Below are positions 35,301 to 47,015 of a stretch of 64,000 nt of DNA, one piece after another; the stretch's first letter is position 1, and each line of letters starts with the position of its first letter. Position numbers and translations under genes: made by a program. This DNA is from Mactromeris polynyma. Lineage: Eukaryota > Mollusca > Bivalvia > Venerida > Mactridae. The stretch lies in NCBI GenBank assembly GCA_032209605.1, contig JASFXZ010000004.1:37420401-37484400 (forward strand), in the 5' to 3' direction. The notes below the pieces were generated by a model. It did no database searches, was not told the DNA's origin, and was given only the letters and a program-made list of their open reading frames with translations.

Positions 35301-36158
35301 ATTTTTGCACCAAACGCATATATAACAATGATTTTGTTTTCATCCAGCTATGTTCAAGCAAACTTAGCTGAAGTTTCTTATTTTGTTTAGTATATATACG
35401 TCTATAGAGCAGCTGTACATAGAACACAAGTGTTTTACTTGATGTTTTTGGCTTATTGGTTTATTTATTTCGTGAATTAAACCGTAACAATCAAAATATT
35501 ACGGAGTGGTTCTTGATAACTGGTGTATTGTAGATAGCGACAAATCGCATGAAATATATTTTTTTCATTTCCCGTATATGTTGTGTCCTTCAAGGCAATG
35601 ACGTTGTAATGCGTGGTATACACAAACGTGAAGAATTCTTTATACGATCGAAACGTCTGTCATTCGTTATATTATACCATCTTTACCGAACGTATGTGAA
35701 TATTTATGTACGTAACCGGAACGACTAAAGTTATATGCATGTTATGAACTTGTTTGAAGACCGTGCGTTTATTTCATATTGAATGAATAATGTTTAAATT
35801 CATATTGAAATAGAAAGAAACATAAATTACATACCTGAGTAATGTGGATGTCATCCTTCTCCACCCTGAAACAGTTAACAGTGAGATTAGACGTTCGTAC
35901 GTTGATCTGGTGCAACTCACAAAGTGCGTAATCCCGACGATAATTCATTACAGCACAATGTTCACGTAGCGCGCATTCTATCACACAGTCAGATAGTTTA
36001 TTTGTCACAAATGCTTGAAATCTGTATTCCTCATCATCGCAAGTAATGTTCATCGTTCCGTGGTAAGAGATTTTCAAATTGTTTTCTCTTATCACGGTAT
36101 GAGCGTCCATTAGCGGCGCAACTAAAGCGCTGACAAATGGAATAATAATATGCAACAT
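29105..36158 (-). CDS. Secreted PAN-Cys-CCP-EB-PAN protein, five exons
   Basis: Gene model on the - strand: exons 36158-35835, 33852-33780, 31547-31374, 30382-30239 and 29382-29105. Introns have GT/AG ends and phases 0,1,1,1; the joined frame is 993 bases, 330 residues plus stop. Domains: signal peptide (about 1-19), PAN/apple (about 38-98), small Cys module (109-132), sushi/CCP (133-190), EB/EGF-like (191-238), PAN-like end (239-330). No transmembrane segment or GPI-like tail, so it should be secreted. PAN and CCP modules bind proteins or carbohydrates, so an extracellular recognition or matrix role is plausible but inferred. The 3' two exons are duplicated in copy A. I cannot name an orthologue. 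Confidence 0.75.
30095..30170 (-). mobile_element. tRNA-like SINE remnant in intron 4
   Basis: The - strand carries ctggttcgaattccacccgg (B-box) with an upstream agtgatcagcgctg resembling an A-box. Orthologous to 15640-15735. Confidence 0.4.
30239..30382 (-). CDS. Exon 4: EB/EGF-like module
   Basis: Residues 191-238, phase 1-1. PAVGEQCSEFNCLHPSARCV, then SIKYCFCNVGFEF and LGICVE: six cysteines with the spacing of EB/EGF-like modules. Donor gtatga. Confidence 0.7.
30700..31049. mobile_element. Possible hAT-like MITE in intron 3
   Basis: Left edge cactagcggatcccggc and right edge, inverted, caggggcggatccagga share cggatcc within about 17-base imperfect ends. The copy A orthologue is at 22102-22410. 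A target duplication could not be confirmed. Confidence 0.35.
31374..31547 (-). CDS. Exon 3: sushi/CCP domain
   Basis: Residues 133-190, 58 codons, phase 1-1, the classic single-exon CCP. Four cysteines C1 (ECLDVP), C2 (YKCDRGYQL), C3 (ATCLENGTW) and C4 (GECM), with the conserved Gly-Tyr after C2 and Trp between C3 and C4. Complement-type module used for protein contacts. Not included in the copy A duplication. Confidence 0.85.
31560..33009. other. Intron 2 DNA, no exon supported
   Basis: AT-rich; no splice-framed exon or repeat with a name. The gene model does not need an exon here. Confidence 0.45.
33010..33360 (-). CDS. Possible extra PAN-like exon, unplaced
   Basis: Open - strand frame with a PAN-like cysteine context (MTALCNRNKARVVFFKVTQC, VCEYYGS, CSNVTV, RFCYNNRQ) ending in TAA at 33010-33012. 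FFKVTQCVC resembles FCKVGQCRC of exon 5. No good acceptor or phase fit to the five-exon model was found, so it may be an alternative or decayed exon, or chance. Confidence 0.3.
   Translation of the reverse strand, partial: CVYLNCTSVFTILFTVFFDINNFSTLWKWTRNENRCIISNQIITEMTLRSGFHHMTALCNRNKARVVFFKVTQCVCEYYGSLRVSKCSNVTVKILRFCYNNRQKELHLFVEFHPIL
33780..33852 (-). CDS. Exon 2: short Cys module
   Basis: Residues 109-132, SPCQEMPCPNGTACDRKTKS then CQTK, phase 0 to phase 1. Acceptor ttcttttgtag, donor gtatgt. Four cysteines; reads like half an EGF-like domain linking PAN and CCP. Confidence 0.65.
34197..34322. mobile_element. Short pogo/Tigger-like MITE in intron 1
   Basis: Left edge ta-cagtcggacctctatccga; right edge, inverted, cagtgagaccccgttcattc: imperfect inverted ends starting CAGT and including a GACC motif. 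About 126 bases, inside intron 1 of the PAN/CCP gene. Confidence 0.4.
34590..35215 (+). mobile_element. Tc1-like transposase remnant
   Basis: Broken in at least three frames but with the DDE core still readable: FSDES (first Asp, about 34673), LHRGDGRVRVYRRRNE, QHDNATSHTARDTVNFL (second Asp, about 34926), DWPAKIPDLSPIEHVLD (Glu, about 35035), and the tail QALIQEWNNIPQ plus MRR. This is the Tc1 order and spacing. The N-terminal HTH region and inverted ends are not visible. Lies within intron 1 of the PAN/CCP gene on the opposite strand. Confidence 0.8.
35835..36158 (-). CDS. Exon 1: signal peptide and PAN/apple domain
   Basis: Residues 1-108. ATG at 36156-36158; hydrophobic leader MLHIIIPFVSALVAPLMDA, then a PAN/apple module with Cys at 40, 58, 62, 68, 80 and 96 (DCVIECALREHC, YALCELH). 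Glycosylation sites at NIT and NLT. Donor cag/gtatgt in phase 0. Confidence 0.8.
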
Positions 36159-36249
36159 ATTGGCTCTGTAAAAACTAGAAATTAAATTATTTCATGTTTT
36201 AATGTTATTGATAGTTCGCGTTTGAGATTTATCGCAGCTTCAATAGCGC

Positions 36250-36265
36250 GGAAACATATATAAAC
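36250..36265 (-). promoter_or_regulatory. TATA-like element of the PAN/CCP gene
   Basis: On the - strand agtttatatatgtttc, about 95 bases upstream of the ATG; a start about 30 bases downstream would leave a leader of 60-70 bases. Position only. Confidence 0.35.
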
Positions 36266-36269
36266 TTTC

Positions 36270-37170
36270 TGTATGACTGACAGTAATAGTCACAGTCAAC
36301 GAAGGAATGAGCATTATGCATTATGTCACATGACTGCAGAAGGCGGGCTCATGAAATGTAATGCCAGCTGCATTCGCTAGTTGTTCAGCGGAAATCTGTT
36401 TCCCGCCCTAAAGCACTGTTATAAACAACTTTGACGTAAGAACTACACAAATACGATGATAAGCTTTATTTATAAAATTATACAGCATAATTGACAGGTG
36501 AAAGAGAAAGGATAATTCACCGTGTATATACAGCATAAGCGAGGATATGATGGTGTACGTATATACACGGTGAAACTGATACACTCCTGAATCTATTTGT
36601 AGATGAGTTGAACAAATAGTCAAACTGGTCCCTCCGAGCTACGATCAAACTCATTTAAACCATCAGTGAAGAACAAAGACGAGTTGTTTTATGTTTTCTA
36701 TAACACTTTTAATAGCAGCATTGTCACCATGGTTATGTGGAAAAGCCGGTACGAAGTAACTCATTTGAGAGCCTTTACGACTTGTCCTTTCAAAATAACA
36801 GTATGCTCGCAAATATTGTGTCTGAATGTTTAATAAATGATTGTATTGTGTCTATTTTAACTATCGTAACAATTGCGAGGGACACCTGTTTACAACTTCA
36901 TGAATTGATGAATAAAAACTTTTGAAATAATATATTTAGTAATCATAACACTGACTACATTTCTGGATGCTTTCTTATTGTATTGAATATTCAAGGTTAT
37001 TTCGTTCGCTGGATAGCGACATTGTTCGGCATATATTTCGTTTCCGGACAATTCCGTAGTACAGACAGAAAAGAAGTTTCCTTAACACTATTAAAACTTT
37101 ACTATTTTAACATCGGTTAGCACTATTAAAACTTAATAGATATATCTTTTTATGACATCGACTGACGTGA
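36270..37170. other. Intergenic DNA, no gene seen
   Basis: No supported coding exon. A weak inverted pair accgtgtatatac (36520) and gtatatacacggt (36558) can pair over a short loop. Confidence 0.45.
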
Positions 37171-37339
37171 CTTTTTGTGAATGTGGTAATGCTTGTGTTG
37201 GAGGTGGTGGTGGTTGTGGAGGCTGTTTGTGTGATGATGGTGACAGAGCTGCTATACAACTCTATGAAATTTGAGAAACAATTTGTGCAATATTCACTCT
37301 TTCCGATAAAGTATTTGCAAGCATTCAAAACGACCTCGG

Positions 37340-37930
37340 ATATAGTGCTTGTGGTTGTGATGGTGGCTGTTGTTGTGGTGGTGGCTATGGATATGGTGGT
37401 TGTGGTTGTAGGAGTGACTGTGTATATGGTGGTGGCTGTGGTAGTAGCTGTGATTGTGGTGGTGGCTGTGGTTGTGGTGTTGGATGTGGTGGTGGCTGTG
37501 GTGGTTGTGGTGGTGAATGTGGTTGTGGTGTAGGATACGGTGGCTGTGGTTGAGATGGTGGTTGTGGTTGTATTTAGTGTGGTGGCTTTGTTTTTAGTGG
37601 TGGTGTGTTTGGATATGATGGATGAGGTTGTAGCTTTTGATATAGTGGTTCATATGGTAGTGGATATTGTGACTGTGGTTGTGGTAGTGGCTGTGGATAT
37701 GGTGGTTGATATGGTGTTGGCTGTAGATATAGTGGTTGATATGGTGTTGGCTGTAGATATGGTGGTTGATATGGTGTTGGCTGTGGATATGGTGGTTGAT
37801 ATGGTGTTGGCTGTAGATATGGTGGTTGATATGGTAGTGGATTTGGATATGGTGGTTGATATGGCTGTGAATATGGTGGCTGTGGCTGTGATTGTTATGT
37901 AGACTGTAGTTTTTGTTGTGGTTGTGACTG
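37340..37930 (+). repeat. GTGGT-rich tandem array including a 30-bp repeat
   Basis: Imperfect (GGTGGY)n and GTTGTG arrays. At 37690-37870 a 30-bp unit, atggtggttgatatggtgtt plus ggctgtagat, repeats about five times. Strong strand asymmetry; long frames are stop-free by composition. Confidence 0.85.
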
Positions 37931-38099
37931 TACGAATGTGGTAGTAATCAACCTGGGTGGTTACACAGAGCCACCAGCGGTTTTGGTTGTTGTGGTTGTT
38001 TTGAAGGTTGTTTTGGTGGTTGTTTAAGTGGCTGAGCTGGTAATTATGACTGTAGTGGTGATTGTTTTAGTGGTTGCGTTAATAATGATGTCTGAAATG

Positions 38100-38745
38100 G
38101 TGATTGGTTTGGAGGCAGCGGTGTTAATGATGATTGGTGGTGATTGGTTTGGTAGCTGATATGGTAATGGTGGCTGTGGTGGTGATTGGTTTGATGGCTG
38201 CGATGGTAATGATGACTGAGGTGGTGATTGGTTTGATGGCTGCGGTGGTAATGCTGGCTGTGGTGGTGATTGGTTTGATGGCTGTGGTGGTAATGATGAC
38301 TGAGATGGTAATTGGTTTGATGGCTGCTGTGGTAATGATGACTGAGATGGTGATTGGTTTGATGGCTGTGGTGGTAATGATGACTGAGATGGTAATTGGT
38401 TTGATGGCTGCTGTGGTAATGATGACTGAGATGGTAATTGGTTTGATGGCTGTGGTGGTAATGATGACTGAGGTGGTGATTGGTTTGATGGCTGTGGTGG
38501 TAATGATGACTGAGGTGGTAATTGGTTTGATGGCTGTGGTGGTAATGATGACTGAGGTGGTGATTGGTTTGATGGCTGTGGTGGTAATGATGACTGAGGT
38601 GGTGATTGGTTTGATAGCTGTGGTGGTAATGATGACTGAGGTGGAGATTGGTTTGATAGCTGTGGTGGTAATGATGACTGAGATGGTAATTGGTTTGATG
38701 GCTGCGGTGGTAATGATGGCTGTGGTGGTGATTGTTGTGTGGCCG
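38100..38745 (+). repeat. 42-bp minisatellite (ggtggtaatgatgactga)
   Basis: Unit tggtaatgatgactgaggtg plus gtgattggtttgatggctgtgg, 42 bases, about 15 copies with small changes (ctgcgg, gagatggtaa). Read on the - strand it gives His-rich 14-residue repeats (HHYHHSHQTNHHLS) over 236 codons; the + strand frame is also open, so openness is not evidence for a gene. Confidence 0.9.
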
Positions 38746-38899
38746 CGATGACAATGCTCGCTTAAGTGGTGATTGGTTTGGTGTGTTTGGTTATTACAAT
38801 GGCTGAGATGGGAGTGGTTGTTATGATGGTAGTCGCTGTTGTGATGAAGTGGCGTTGATAGAGTGGCGGTGGTTGTATTGGTGCTATCGAGGTATATAT

Positions 38900-40200
38900 A
38901 ATCTACTTTATAGACATTGATACATATCCGTAGCCAAATAATTGAATATGACGACTTTGTTTTTATTATTGACATACTGTTATAATCCTTATCAATTTTA
39001 TGATATTGACTGTAGTAAGACCTTTTTGGGGCTACATTTTAAATGCCCTACATAAATATTAACAGTTGAATTTACTTTTGATAGTACATTTAACCACATT
39101 CCGGACCTTTTTTAGTATAGTGCTGCATTAGTTTAAGACCAGAAACACCTTCGTCGTACTTTTTTATGTATGAGAGCCGAAAAGACGGCTGCGGAAAATT
39201 CATAGCCACAAACATCACGGTCTTAAACGGCTTAAATGGGTAAATGTCATACAGATAATTATATAGTAAAACTTGAGTCACGTGAACAAGGACAATACCC
39301 GAGATATTGATATGCACGTCATTTCGAAGATTTTATTTGCCATCATACCGGTTATTGTATCAAATACATTCGAATAGATGATCTATTCTGTGAAATTACA
39401 GTAATGCGGATATTTTACATAATATCATTATACTGATTTCTTATAACAAATACATCAATTAGAAAACAGTCATGAGCGTCAGCACTTAATTTCGTATCAA
39501 AACGTATGTAACTATGCTTGCAATAAAACGTAGGAGATACTCAGTGTGTAGTTGCCATGCATAACCACAACCAATATGTTAAAAATTAAGATTGACTTAT
39601 ATTTTTTATGAATTGTTACATTATAATGATTCTGCATTAGATTTATTAACATTCAATTAAAAGCTACGATCATAAACTGTAATTTAATAACGTATCACCG
39701 TTTTGCCATGTATTTACAGTACATTTTCAGCTCCATTATCGCTTCATTTCAATGTTTGTCAGACACTCACACGTGTACATATCTAATTCAATTCATTATT
39801 TACATTTACCATTTTGGTTTAAAAACTTTAAATGTGAAACGCACACTTTCAAATAATACGTATGTCCCAGAACTGCTTTCACAAGGGGTGAACAAATACC
39901 GATTGCAAACATAACAATTGACACCGACACTGCAATCGAAAACTGCCTCGTGATAGAGCAGGAAATTGAAAATTAAAATTAATTGAAGCGACCTTTATCG
40001 GTGCTCGAGATATTGAGAAATTGTAAAAGCTCTTATTATAGATCTGATTGCAGTAAACATTAATTTTCCATATGAATTGAATTGAATTGAACTATCTATC
40101 ATCAACAGTTTAAATACTGATTCATATAATGTTGGAGACAGAATTGTTTATTAAAATCAATTCTACGGATAAAGCTGAAATTTGAGTAATAAGTTTTCTT
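38900..40200. other. Intergenic DNA, no gene supported
   Basis: A - strand frame at 39090-39317 (ends KKYDEGVSGLKLMQHYTKKG) has no recognisable domain and no ATG in good context. Confidence 0.4.
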
Positions 40201-40234
40201 CAGCCTTTTCGATCCCATTCAAACCTTCCAGATC

Positions 40235-40580
40235 TTGGACCTGGTATGTATGATAGTATGCCAAATATCAATGTTACTGAAAATGGTGTTACAAATTGCA
40301 CTCAATGCTTAACGCACATAATGCAACTGGTCCGGATCAGATTAAACCGAATGTTTTAAATGAATTTACAAACGAAATAGCACCAATGTTGGCACTATAT
40401 TTGACAGGTCTATTACAAGTGCTTCACATCCATTGGATTGGGATAACTTGCTTTTTCATGTTACCTTTATTTAAGGTTATTGAAATCGCTAGGTATTTTG
40501 TTCTGTACAATTCTGATATAAATCATTCAGTTATAGCGAGCAGGACAGGCTTAGGCTGCTTGCTTACTTGGTACTAATAT
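40235..40580 (+). mobile_element. LINE reverse-transcriptase fragment
   Basis: Broken frames PNINVTENGVT (about 40262-40295), then LNAHNATGPDQIKPNVLNEF and NEIAPMLALYL (40300-40410). The HNATGPD-IKP--L segment is the N-terminal palm entry of CR1/Jockey-type non-LTR RTs (consensus HKA-GPD). Frameshifts and loss of the catalytic part show it is dead. Confidence 0.75.
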
Positions 40581-43190
40581 ATGTACCGTTTGTTTTATTT
40601 TATTATGTGCTTAGTGGTAGACAGCTTTTATGAATCAATTATTTCCTTCTTAGCCAATATGGTACATGCTGGAAATCAATGACCATATAGCGGTTAAGTG
40701 TGAGGTTAGCTGTTAAATCGATTTAAAGTATTTTACTGACAATCTCAAGGCTTTAAATCACTAGAACTATTTCCCTGTATGTTTCAGATATATTTAAAGT
40801 TCCCCTTTCTCTTTCTCTTTCTCGTTACTTACACTGATATAATATTCATGTTCTTTCCCCCCTTTCCGTCCGTGGCCAAACTGCTTTCTTATTCTCTCCA
40901 TTCCATCCCTTCTCCCTCCACTTGTTGAACCCTCTAATTCTCCATTTTTCTTATTGATATATAGCAAGCCACTTCCTTATTTCCCATTCTTATTGATGTT
41001 TGACCTTACGCCTCCACAACTCCTAAAATTTCGCATGCTGATGTATCTGTCTGGGAGGCATTGTCTTATAAATGAGCCGTCCCGGTACATCTTTATACTT
41101 TGTTCATGTAACCTTTTCAGGAAAAAATAGAACATTCCCGTCCATTAATTACAGTCCATTCTCGTTAACGTGTATTAAATGCAAACGTTTTGAACATAAT
41201 TGTGGGTCAGTAACATTGTAGACCACTTTGATTGATTCAACATCATAGTAGACCATTAACATGGTTCTTTAGCTCGGGAGTTTTTTCAAATCCCAGAAAG
41301 TTTGTTTTATCCATGTAAAGACAACGCGATCAGATGGATGTTGCCATGATAAAATTTATAGTGATTGACTGCCTAGAATATCAAATGACTTGCAACTGCT
41401 GTGAAAGTAGATTCAACATTTATGCAATTTAGAAATTTATTTTAATTGTGTTTAGTTACCACATAAATTGAAGAAAAACTACACAACGTTAGAGATGGAA
41501 TACCATAACCAATGTTGGACGGCTTACCTTACATCCCATTAAAACATTAATACTAAATTTAATTTATACCATACTAGATTTCATACTATTTGTATGTTAT
41601 AGTAAATGTTATCGTAGACACGTTTTGTAGTTTACGAAAACCTTAATAGTTTTCATTTATCTGATTGAAAAGCACCTTTATTGTTCTGCAATTCCGAGCT
41701 CACTTCACCTGGCCTCCACATTATTATGTCCATGTGTATATAGTCCCTGACGTTCCGGTGTATGTGATGTCATCACAAGACATGTACTTCCCTCCTGCAT
41801 ACTTTCTTGCTTTTATTCTGTTGGCAAAAAAGACACAGAGATCATTGACATCACGCTTCTGCATGCGTTCCAACGTCGTCGTATTTTGAAATAAAAATTC
41901 TTGCTGCGGAATGCTACACTGTCAATTACTTCATACAACCAAAGTACTGAAGACATAAATGTATTATCTGCTCCAGCGAGCTACTGAAATTTGAAGGGGT
42001 AGGGATAAGTCCCGTTTTGACAACAGCATGTGTGTTTTAGGTATACCATACTATCTTTAAGTCACCATCCCCACGAGGATCATATATGTATTTTGTTCAG
42101 GTATGAAATGTTTTATTGCAGAAAGGACTAATGTTTTAAACACGATTTTAGTGTATATATGAATGTTAAGATGCTCTTAGTTTGACAAGCCGCCGTGATT
42201 TATATAATGCATAGTTCGAATAGGGGCTGTTTTCCTTTATTTATATATAGTGCGCGGACCTGATAGAGAGCAAAGCCAAGTGCGCGAGCGATTTACTTTA
42301 TGTTAATAATAACAGCAATGCTGTGTTTGTTAGTTCTAATTCACACTTCATATATACGAATTCAAATACAGTTTCGTTGAAGTTATGACACATTGATGTT
42401 TACATGAACGTTGGACAGTTTTGGTGAAACAGGATAAACCATTCAAAAACATGTCACAGAGAACGTTTGTACGTTGTCTGTGTACATTTATTGTTACCAC
42501 GAGAAATGTGAATACTATCGACGGTGAAATAACAGGCTTTAAAACTGCGCGTATTCTGTCTGTACCTCAGTCATGCATTTCATATATTGTACTTTTGCAT
42601 AAACATTTACCGTGCAAAGCTGAGCCCACGGAGAGTTGTATCTAGTTCGTATGATTATATTGTTCATACTCAAGATACTTGGAAATAATCTGCAATCATT
42701 ATATTTTGCAGCTCTAGTTCTATATGCAAGTCGCTGAAACATTGCGTAACCACAACAGCGTCTAAATAATTACACTAGCAACGACTGTAGTGTGTGTTCA
42801 TGTCCTGGTTGAACACATTTAAATAATATATTACTCGTTATAAAATATCCCGGAAACGTTATATGAACACTCCTCTTAAGCTTGCAAACAATACATTGTA
42901 CTATTGAATATAATTTCATAGTGAATACAATGCAAAATATTTTAATATATTTTAGGCTTTTAAAATACTCATCCTGTATTTGCATTTAAACAAATGTTGG
43001 GAGGTTTTAATTGTGTTCTAAACATTGAATTTAAATCAGACACGAACATCATTACTTTTCATAATGTGTCTCAAGTTAATCGCTTTATCTAATGTTTACA
43101 TTTACTCGATGTAACATAACAACGGCACGCATGCTTAATTTTGATTTAATGCGGTGTCGTATCTAAAGCAAATTAAACACAGTCATATGA
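40581..43190. other. Intergenic DNA with inverted dispersed-repeat copy
   Basis: At 40860-41115 a - strand copy of the dispersed family (aagacaatgcctccca on the - strand near 41080). The short open frames at 41665-41889 and 42421-42645 have no recognisable domain. A pyrimidine-rich tract lies at 40800-40930. Confidence 0.45.
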
Positions 43191-43194
43191 TATA

Positions 43195-43380
43195 TTTAAA
43201 ATTATTGAAAAGAGAGATCGAGTTGCTACAGTGAACGCCGCATATAGAAGACAATGCCTCCCCACGCAGACCCGCGGGAAAACAACAGTCCACAAAACAT
43301 TATGCACTGAGAAGGTACAAGGGCAAATACGCATGGGAACAGGGGCCCATGTAATGGCCTTGCCGACCATAAAGAAAATT
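43195..43380 (+). repeat. Dispersed repeat family, + strand copy
   Basis: gtgaacgccgcatatagaag followed by acaatgcctccccacgcagac and, further on, gagaaggtacaagggcaaat, matching the copies at 1232 and 3921 in order and spacing. Confidence 0.6.
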
Positions 43381-44599
43381 TAATAGGACAAACATGGGGA
43401 AACATTGTATTGAATGGAATACCTCACGAAACAAGCCATGAACGCTAGCAACAATAGGCTAGTGGGGGTAGAAAATAACATCGAATCGTGTTTTTTGTAG
43501 TAAGTGTCTTTGAAACGTAAGTATTTGTTTTCCGAACATACGTGCGGGCAACATGTAAGATAACATTACGAAATCGTGTCCAGTTGCTGTAAACTAGTTA
43601 TAGTTTGAGCTTCGCCAATATAAATAAAAATGTATTTATATAGAAGTTAAACTCAAAAGCACCACACTTTGTCAAATTTGTTGATTTCAAAACACGTGTT
43701 GAATAACGAGAATGGCAATGAAAATATTGCAATGACGATTTAAAAGCTTTCTGCAACAAAAAGAGGCAATTTCACAGTAACAGAAACTGGTGCAGGTATA
43801 ACATTTGAAATGACCACTGGTATGTAAGAACGTTTTAAACATGATGCTGAATTGTTCCTCACATCACTTGATATGAAAGTTATTTGTAAAATAATTCCTG
43901 TTTGTGATGAAAATGTAGTGTAGATTTGTATAATCGTCAGGAAAATCTCCGACGTTCACATTGAACCTATATCACACGAAATGTTCGTGAATTGTAAACC
44001 GTAGGAATGTGCAGCGATACACGATCGCACGAATATTCTAAATTTTATTGAAAATAAATTGACCCCAGACTGTTCACTTGATGATTTTAATCAAAGTGTA
44101 AAAATGAATTATGTGTAAATGAACATAATGTTGCTGGTATAATTGAATACTCCGTTGATAATGGCACCGTTAGTATTGTTGAATAGTAAAGGTACTAAGC
44201 ATCGAAATATTAGAAATGTTACTGACAATACCGGAAACTCTGATGCTCAGACTGAAAATGCTGTCAAAAAAGGGAAGCAAATGAGTGTACCAGAGTGACA
44301 GATACAAATTCTAATAATATTCAATCACGACCGGTACTGGGACCAGAAGTTTATGACATTTATACAGGCACTATTTAAACATACAGCAGAACGGAAGTTT
44401 ATACAAATCTGTGATGAAGTATTTGGTTTAAAAGCAGTCTCCAGTGTTACATATACTGATATATAACATTATCGGAAATTAACTATGGTGAGTATTTATC
44501 CGCATAAAATTGCTGAAGAAACTTCAAGGAGTTTTGCATTCTTTAAAGCATTTCATTTGGATTCTGAGAAAGTTTTAATGACAAGACCGACTGTACTAA

Positions 44600-45095
44600 A
44601 AACATGTCATCGGTAGTTCAAAACAGTTATACCTAGGAATAACCTCATGTACCAATCCGCAGTCCGAGCAGGCCAGAAACATGTTTAGTACGTGGGATCA
44701 AATGATATTGCTCTCGGGAAAACCACCGAAATGTTTTTGAAGAAATTCCTCATTCAAGCAATTCAATGTCATTTTTGTAATGTAGTTGTGCGCTCATTAA
44801 TCCCAGGCAATGATGCTGAGATTGAGCCCTTTAATCAAATCGTCAAACAGATATGTAACAAACATATCCCAATTGCCATAGACACGCACCAATCATTTGT
44901 CTATGAAGATGGTAAGTACACAAATATAGAAAAGTGATGACTTCTAGTTAAAGGAGCGCAGATATCGCAAACGGTGGTTTTGAACTTAATCGGATGTCGC
45001 ATGATGACTTGACGACTCTGAGATCACCACACGAAGGTTGCTGACGCAAAAACTGGAACATGTAGGGAAGATTCAATCCATCTTGCACACACGAG
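44600..45095 (+). mobile_element. SGNH-hydrolase remnant of a retroelement
   Basis: Block I VIGSSKQLYLG at about 44606, block III YVGSNDIALG at about 44688-44715, then VVVRSLIPGNDAEIEPFNQI with a C-terminal SIHL segment at about 45080. Block order matches SGNH hydrolases carried by some retroelements (ORF1 of certain LINEs, Ngaro). The frame changes at least twice. It may belong with the LINE RT fragment 4 kb upstream, or with a second Ngaro-type element. Confidence 0.55.
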
Positions 45096-46960
45096 ACATA
45101 TGGTCACTCGACATTTCCGTATAGAGGAACACATGCCGGGTTCCTTAAAAGTGTGAATAAGTATGAATCATTACAATTGCTTTTGCATCACATTTTATTC
45201 AGAACCTTATGTTCAAAATAATAGCAAATCTATAAATATACCGATTAATACATATGGTAATGATTGATGATAGCAATTATGATGATTCAAATTTATCTCT
45301 GGTGGATATATCTATGTTATCCTCTAACGATTCTTTTTCTCATGCTAGTATTTCACCTGTCATTCATTCGTCAAATGCAACTGTTGACCTAAATACTTCG
45401 AGAACTTTTTTTACAAACAATAATACGGGCATCACTTTTTACCGAAATTTGAAGAAATCAACACCATTTTTGTCGGGAAAATTGTTCAGATATATTACAC
45501 ATATGTGAACCATCATATTGATGATAACGATATTTCATTAAGTAATATAATATTATAATAATAATGACACACAGTATTCATACAATTTACATCAAAAGGT
45601 ATAGGTGTCCATGTAATATGTAAATGACATCATCATGAACCGATGAGTATAGTATGTGCACATGATATCAACACATAATTATAACACGCGCATTGTGTAG
45701 CATATGACTATGAGCGTATGATATAAGTATATCATCATACACAACTACACATTAAATAAACAAATGGCATAATCAGATATAAATTTAGTATGCGTCACAT
45801 CGATATCATCATATAACCGAACTCGAAATGTATAAATAATTTTATTGGTAAACGTACGGAATGGTATAATCAGATTAAAGGAATTCATAAATAGATACAC
45901 AGCACACAAAAAGTTCAAACAAAAGTAAATACGTTGTTTCCATGATCAGAATGTTCATAAAAACCATTTTCGAAATACAGTTACACAATGGTGATGCAAT
46001 ATCGCAAATTTATAAGCTATTTAAATTTGTAATGTAACTTTTCCTCATATGAATATCTTCACACACTGGTCGTCCAGAAACAGTATTATAAAACATGTAC
46101 TGCAGTAGTTTGACGAGATTAAATTCTTGAGAGCAAGCTTGAGTAGCAGCAAGTGATACTATCTGATCAAGTTGGTATTCTCTGGTTGTCTATGACAAAT
46201 CAACATCCACTCCAATTGTAAATATTACCGAGCGGAATAAAATAGTTTTCACTTGAAACAGTGCTCTACAAAATTCGTGACATGATCAATGATATTTTCA
46301 CGTAACAGTGAACACATAGAGGTGATTCGTACATAGCCCCAGATAATAATATTCATTACTAATATTAGAGTAGATACTAAGGGACGCAACTCCGTTGAAT
46401 AAATATTCATGAACCATAGTAGGCTGGGGCATTTGAGTTGTGGAATATGATCTACAGCATTTGGTCTAAGCTCCAATAGCATTTACAGAGCATAAATACA
46501 TAACTGGTCGGAAGGGTGGTGATCTTTTTGTTTATGCATCTACTATTATCGTACAGTCGGCGAAAGGATGTAGAACATAGGCATACCGAAAGTTTATTAT
46601 TACAAATTTAACCTTGTAAATAGTAAACCTGTACTATTAATGTTTGTTTGTTTGCCGACTGACTCTTCACAATCGTGTGTATATGCGTGTGTGAGTGTAG
46701 GTGCGTGCGTGAATGCGTGTGATGTTATCATTTGGGGTTGCCATGTGTAATATTTTGCAAGTACTATATACTGCATGTTCTATAATACCTTGTATATATG
46801 TTATACTCTCCGTATATATGGATGAAATAAAGTTATACCATATAGCTGCACCGAAAATTTACAATCAATCTTCATCCACATATTGCAACATTCCATGTGC
46901 ACTAATACTTCACCAATTCACTGCTTACACCAACTGAATAGTGCTAGTAATATGTGTTCA
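45096..46960. other. No gene supported
   Basis: An open frame at 45254-45508 (Ser/Asn/Asp-rich, ends RNLKKSTPFLSGKLFRY) may be further retroelement debris. Elsewhere AT-rich, with ytca-type simple stretches at 45550-45800. Confidence 0.4.
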
Positions 46961-46969
46961 GTAAATATC

Positions 46970-47015
46970 GATCAACGAGGGTCATAGGTTCAAGTCCCAC
47001 GTTGGGTGCCATTTT
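46970..47015 (+). mobile_element. tRNA-like 3' fragment
   Basis: gtcataggttcaagtcccac is B-box-like and is followed by gttgggtgcca, resembling a tRNA T-arm and 3' end. No matching 5' half is present upstream, so a SINE or pseudo-tRNA fragment. Confidence 0.35.

Noticed and set aside
37177..37902. Val/Met-rich frames
   Set aside because: Result of GTGGTG/GATATG low-complexity DNA; no hydrophobic segment pattern independent of the repeat.
42421..42645. + strand frame of 74 codons
   Set aside because: No recognisable domain, start context or neighbouring exon; length expected by chance in this much sequence.
46970..47015. tRNA gene ending gggtgcca
   Set aside because: No 5' half with D-arm and matching acceptor stem was found upstream.
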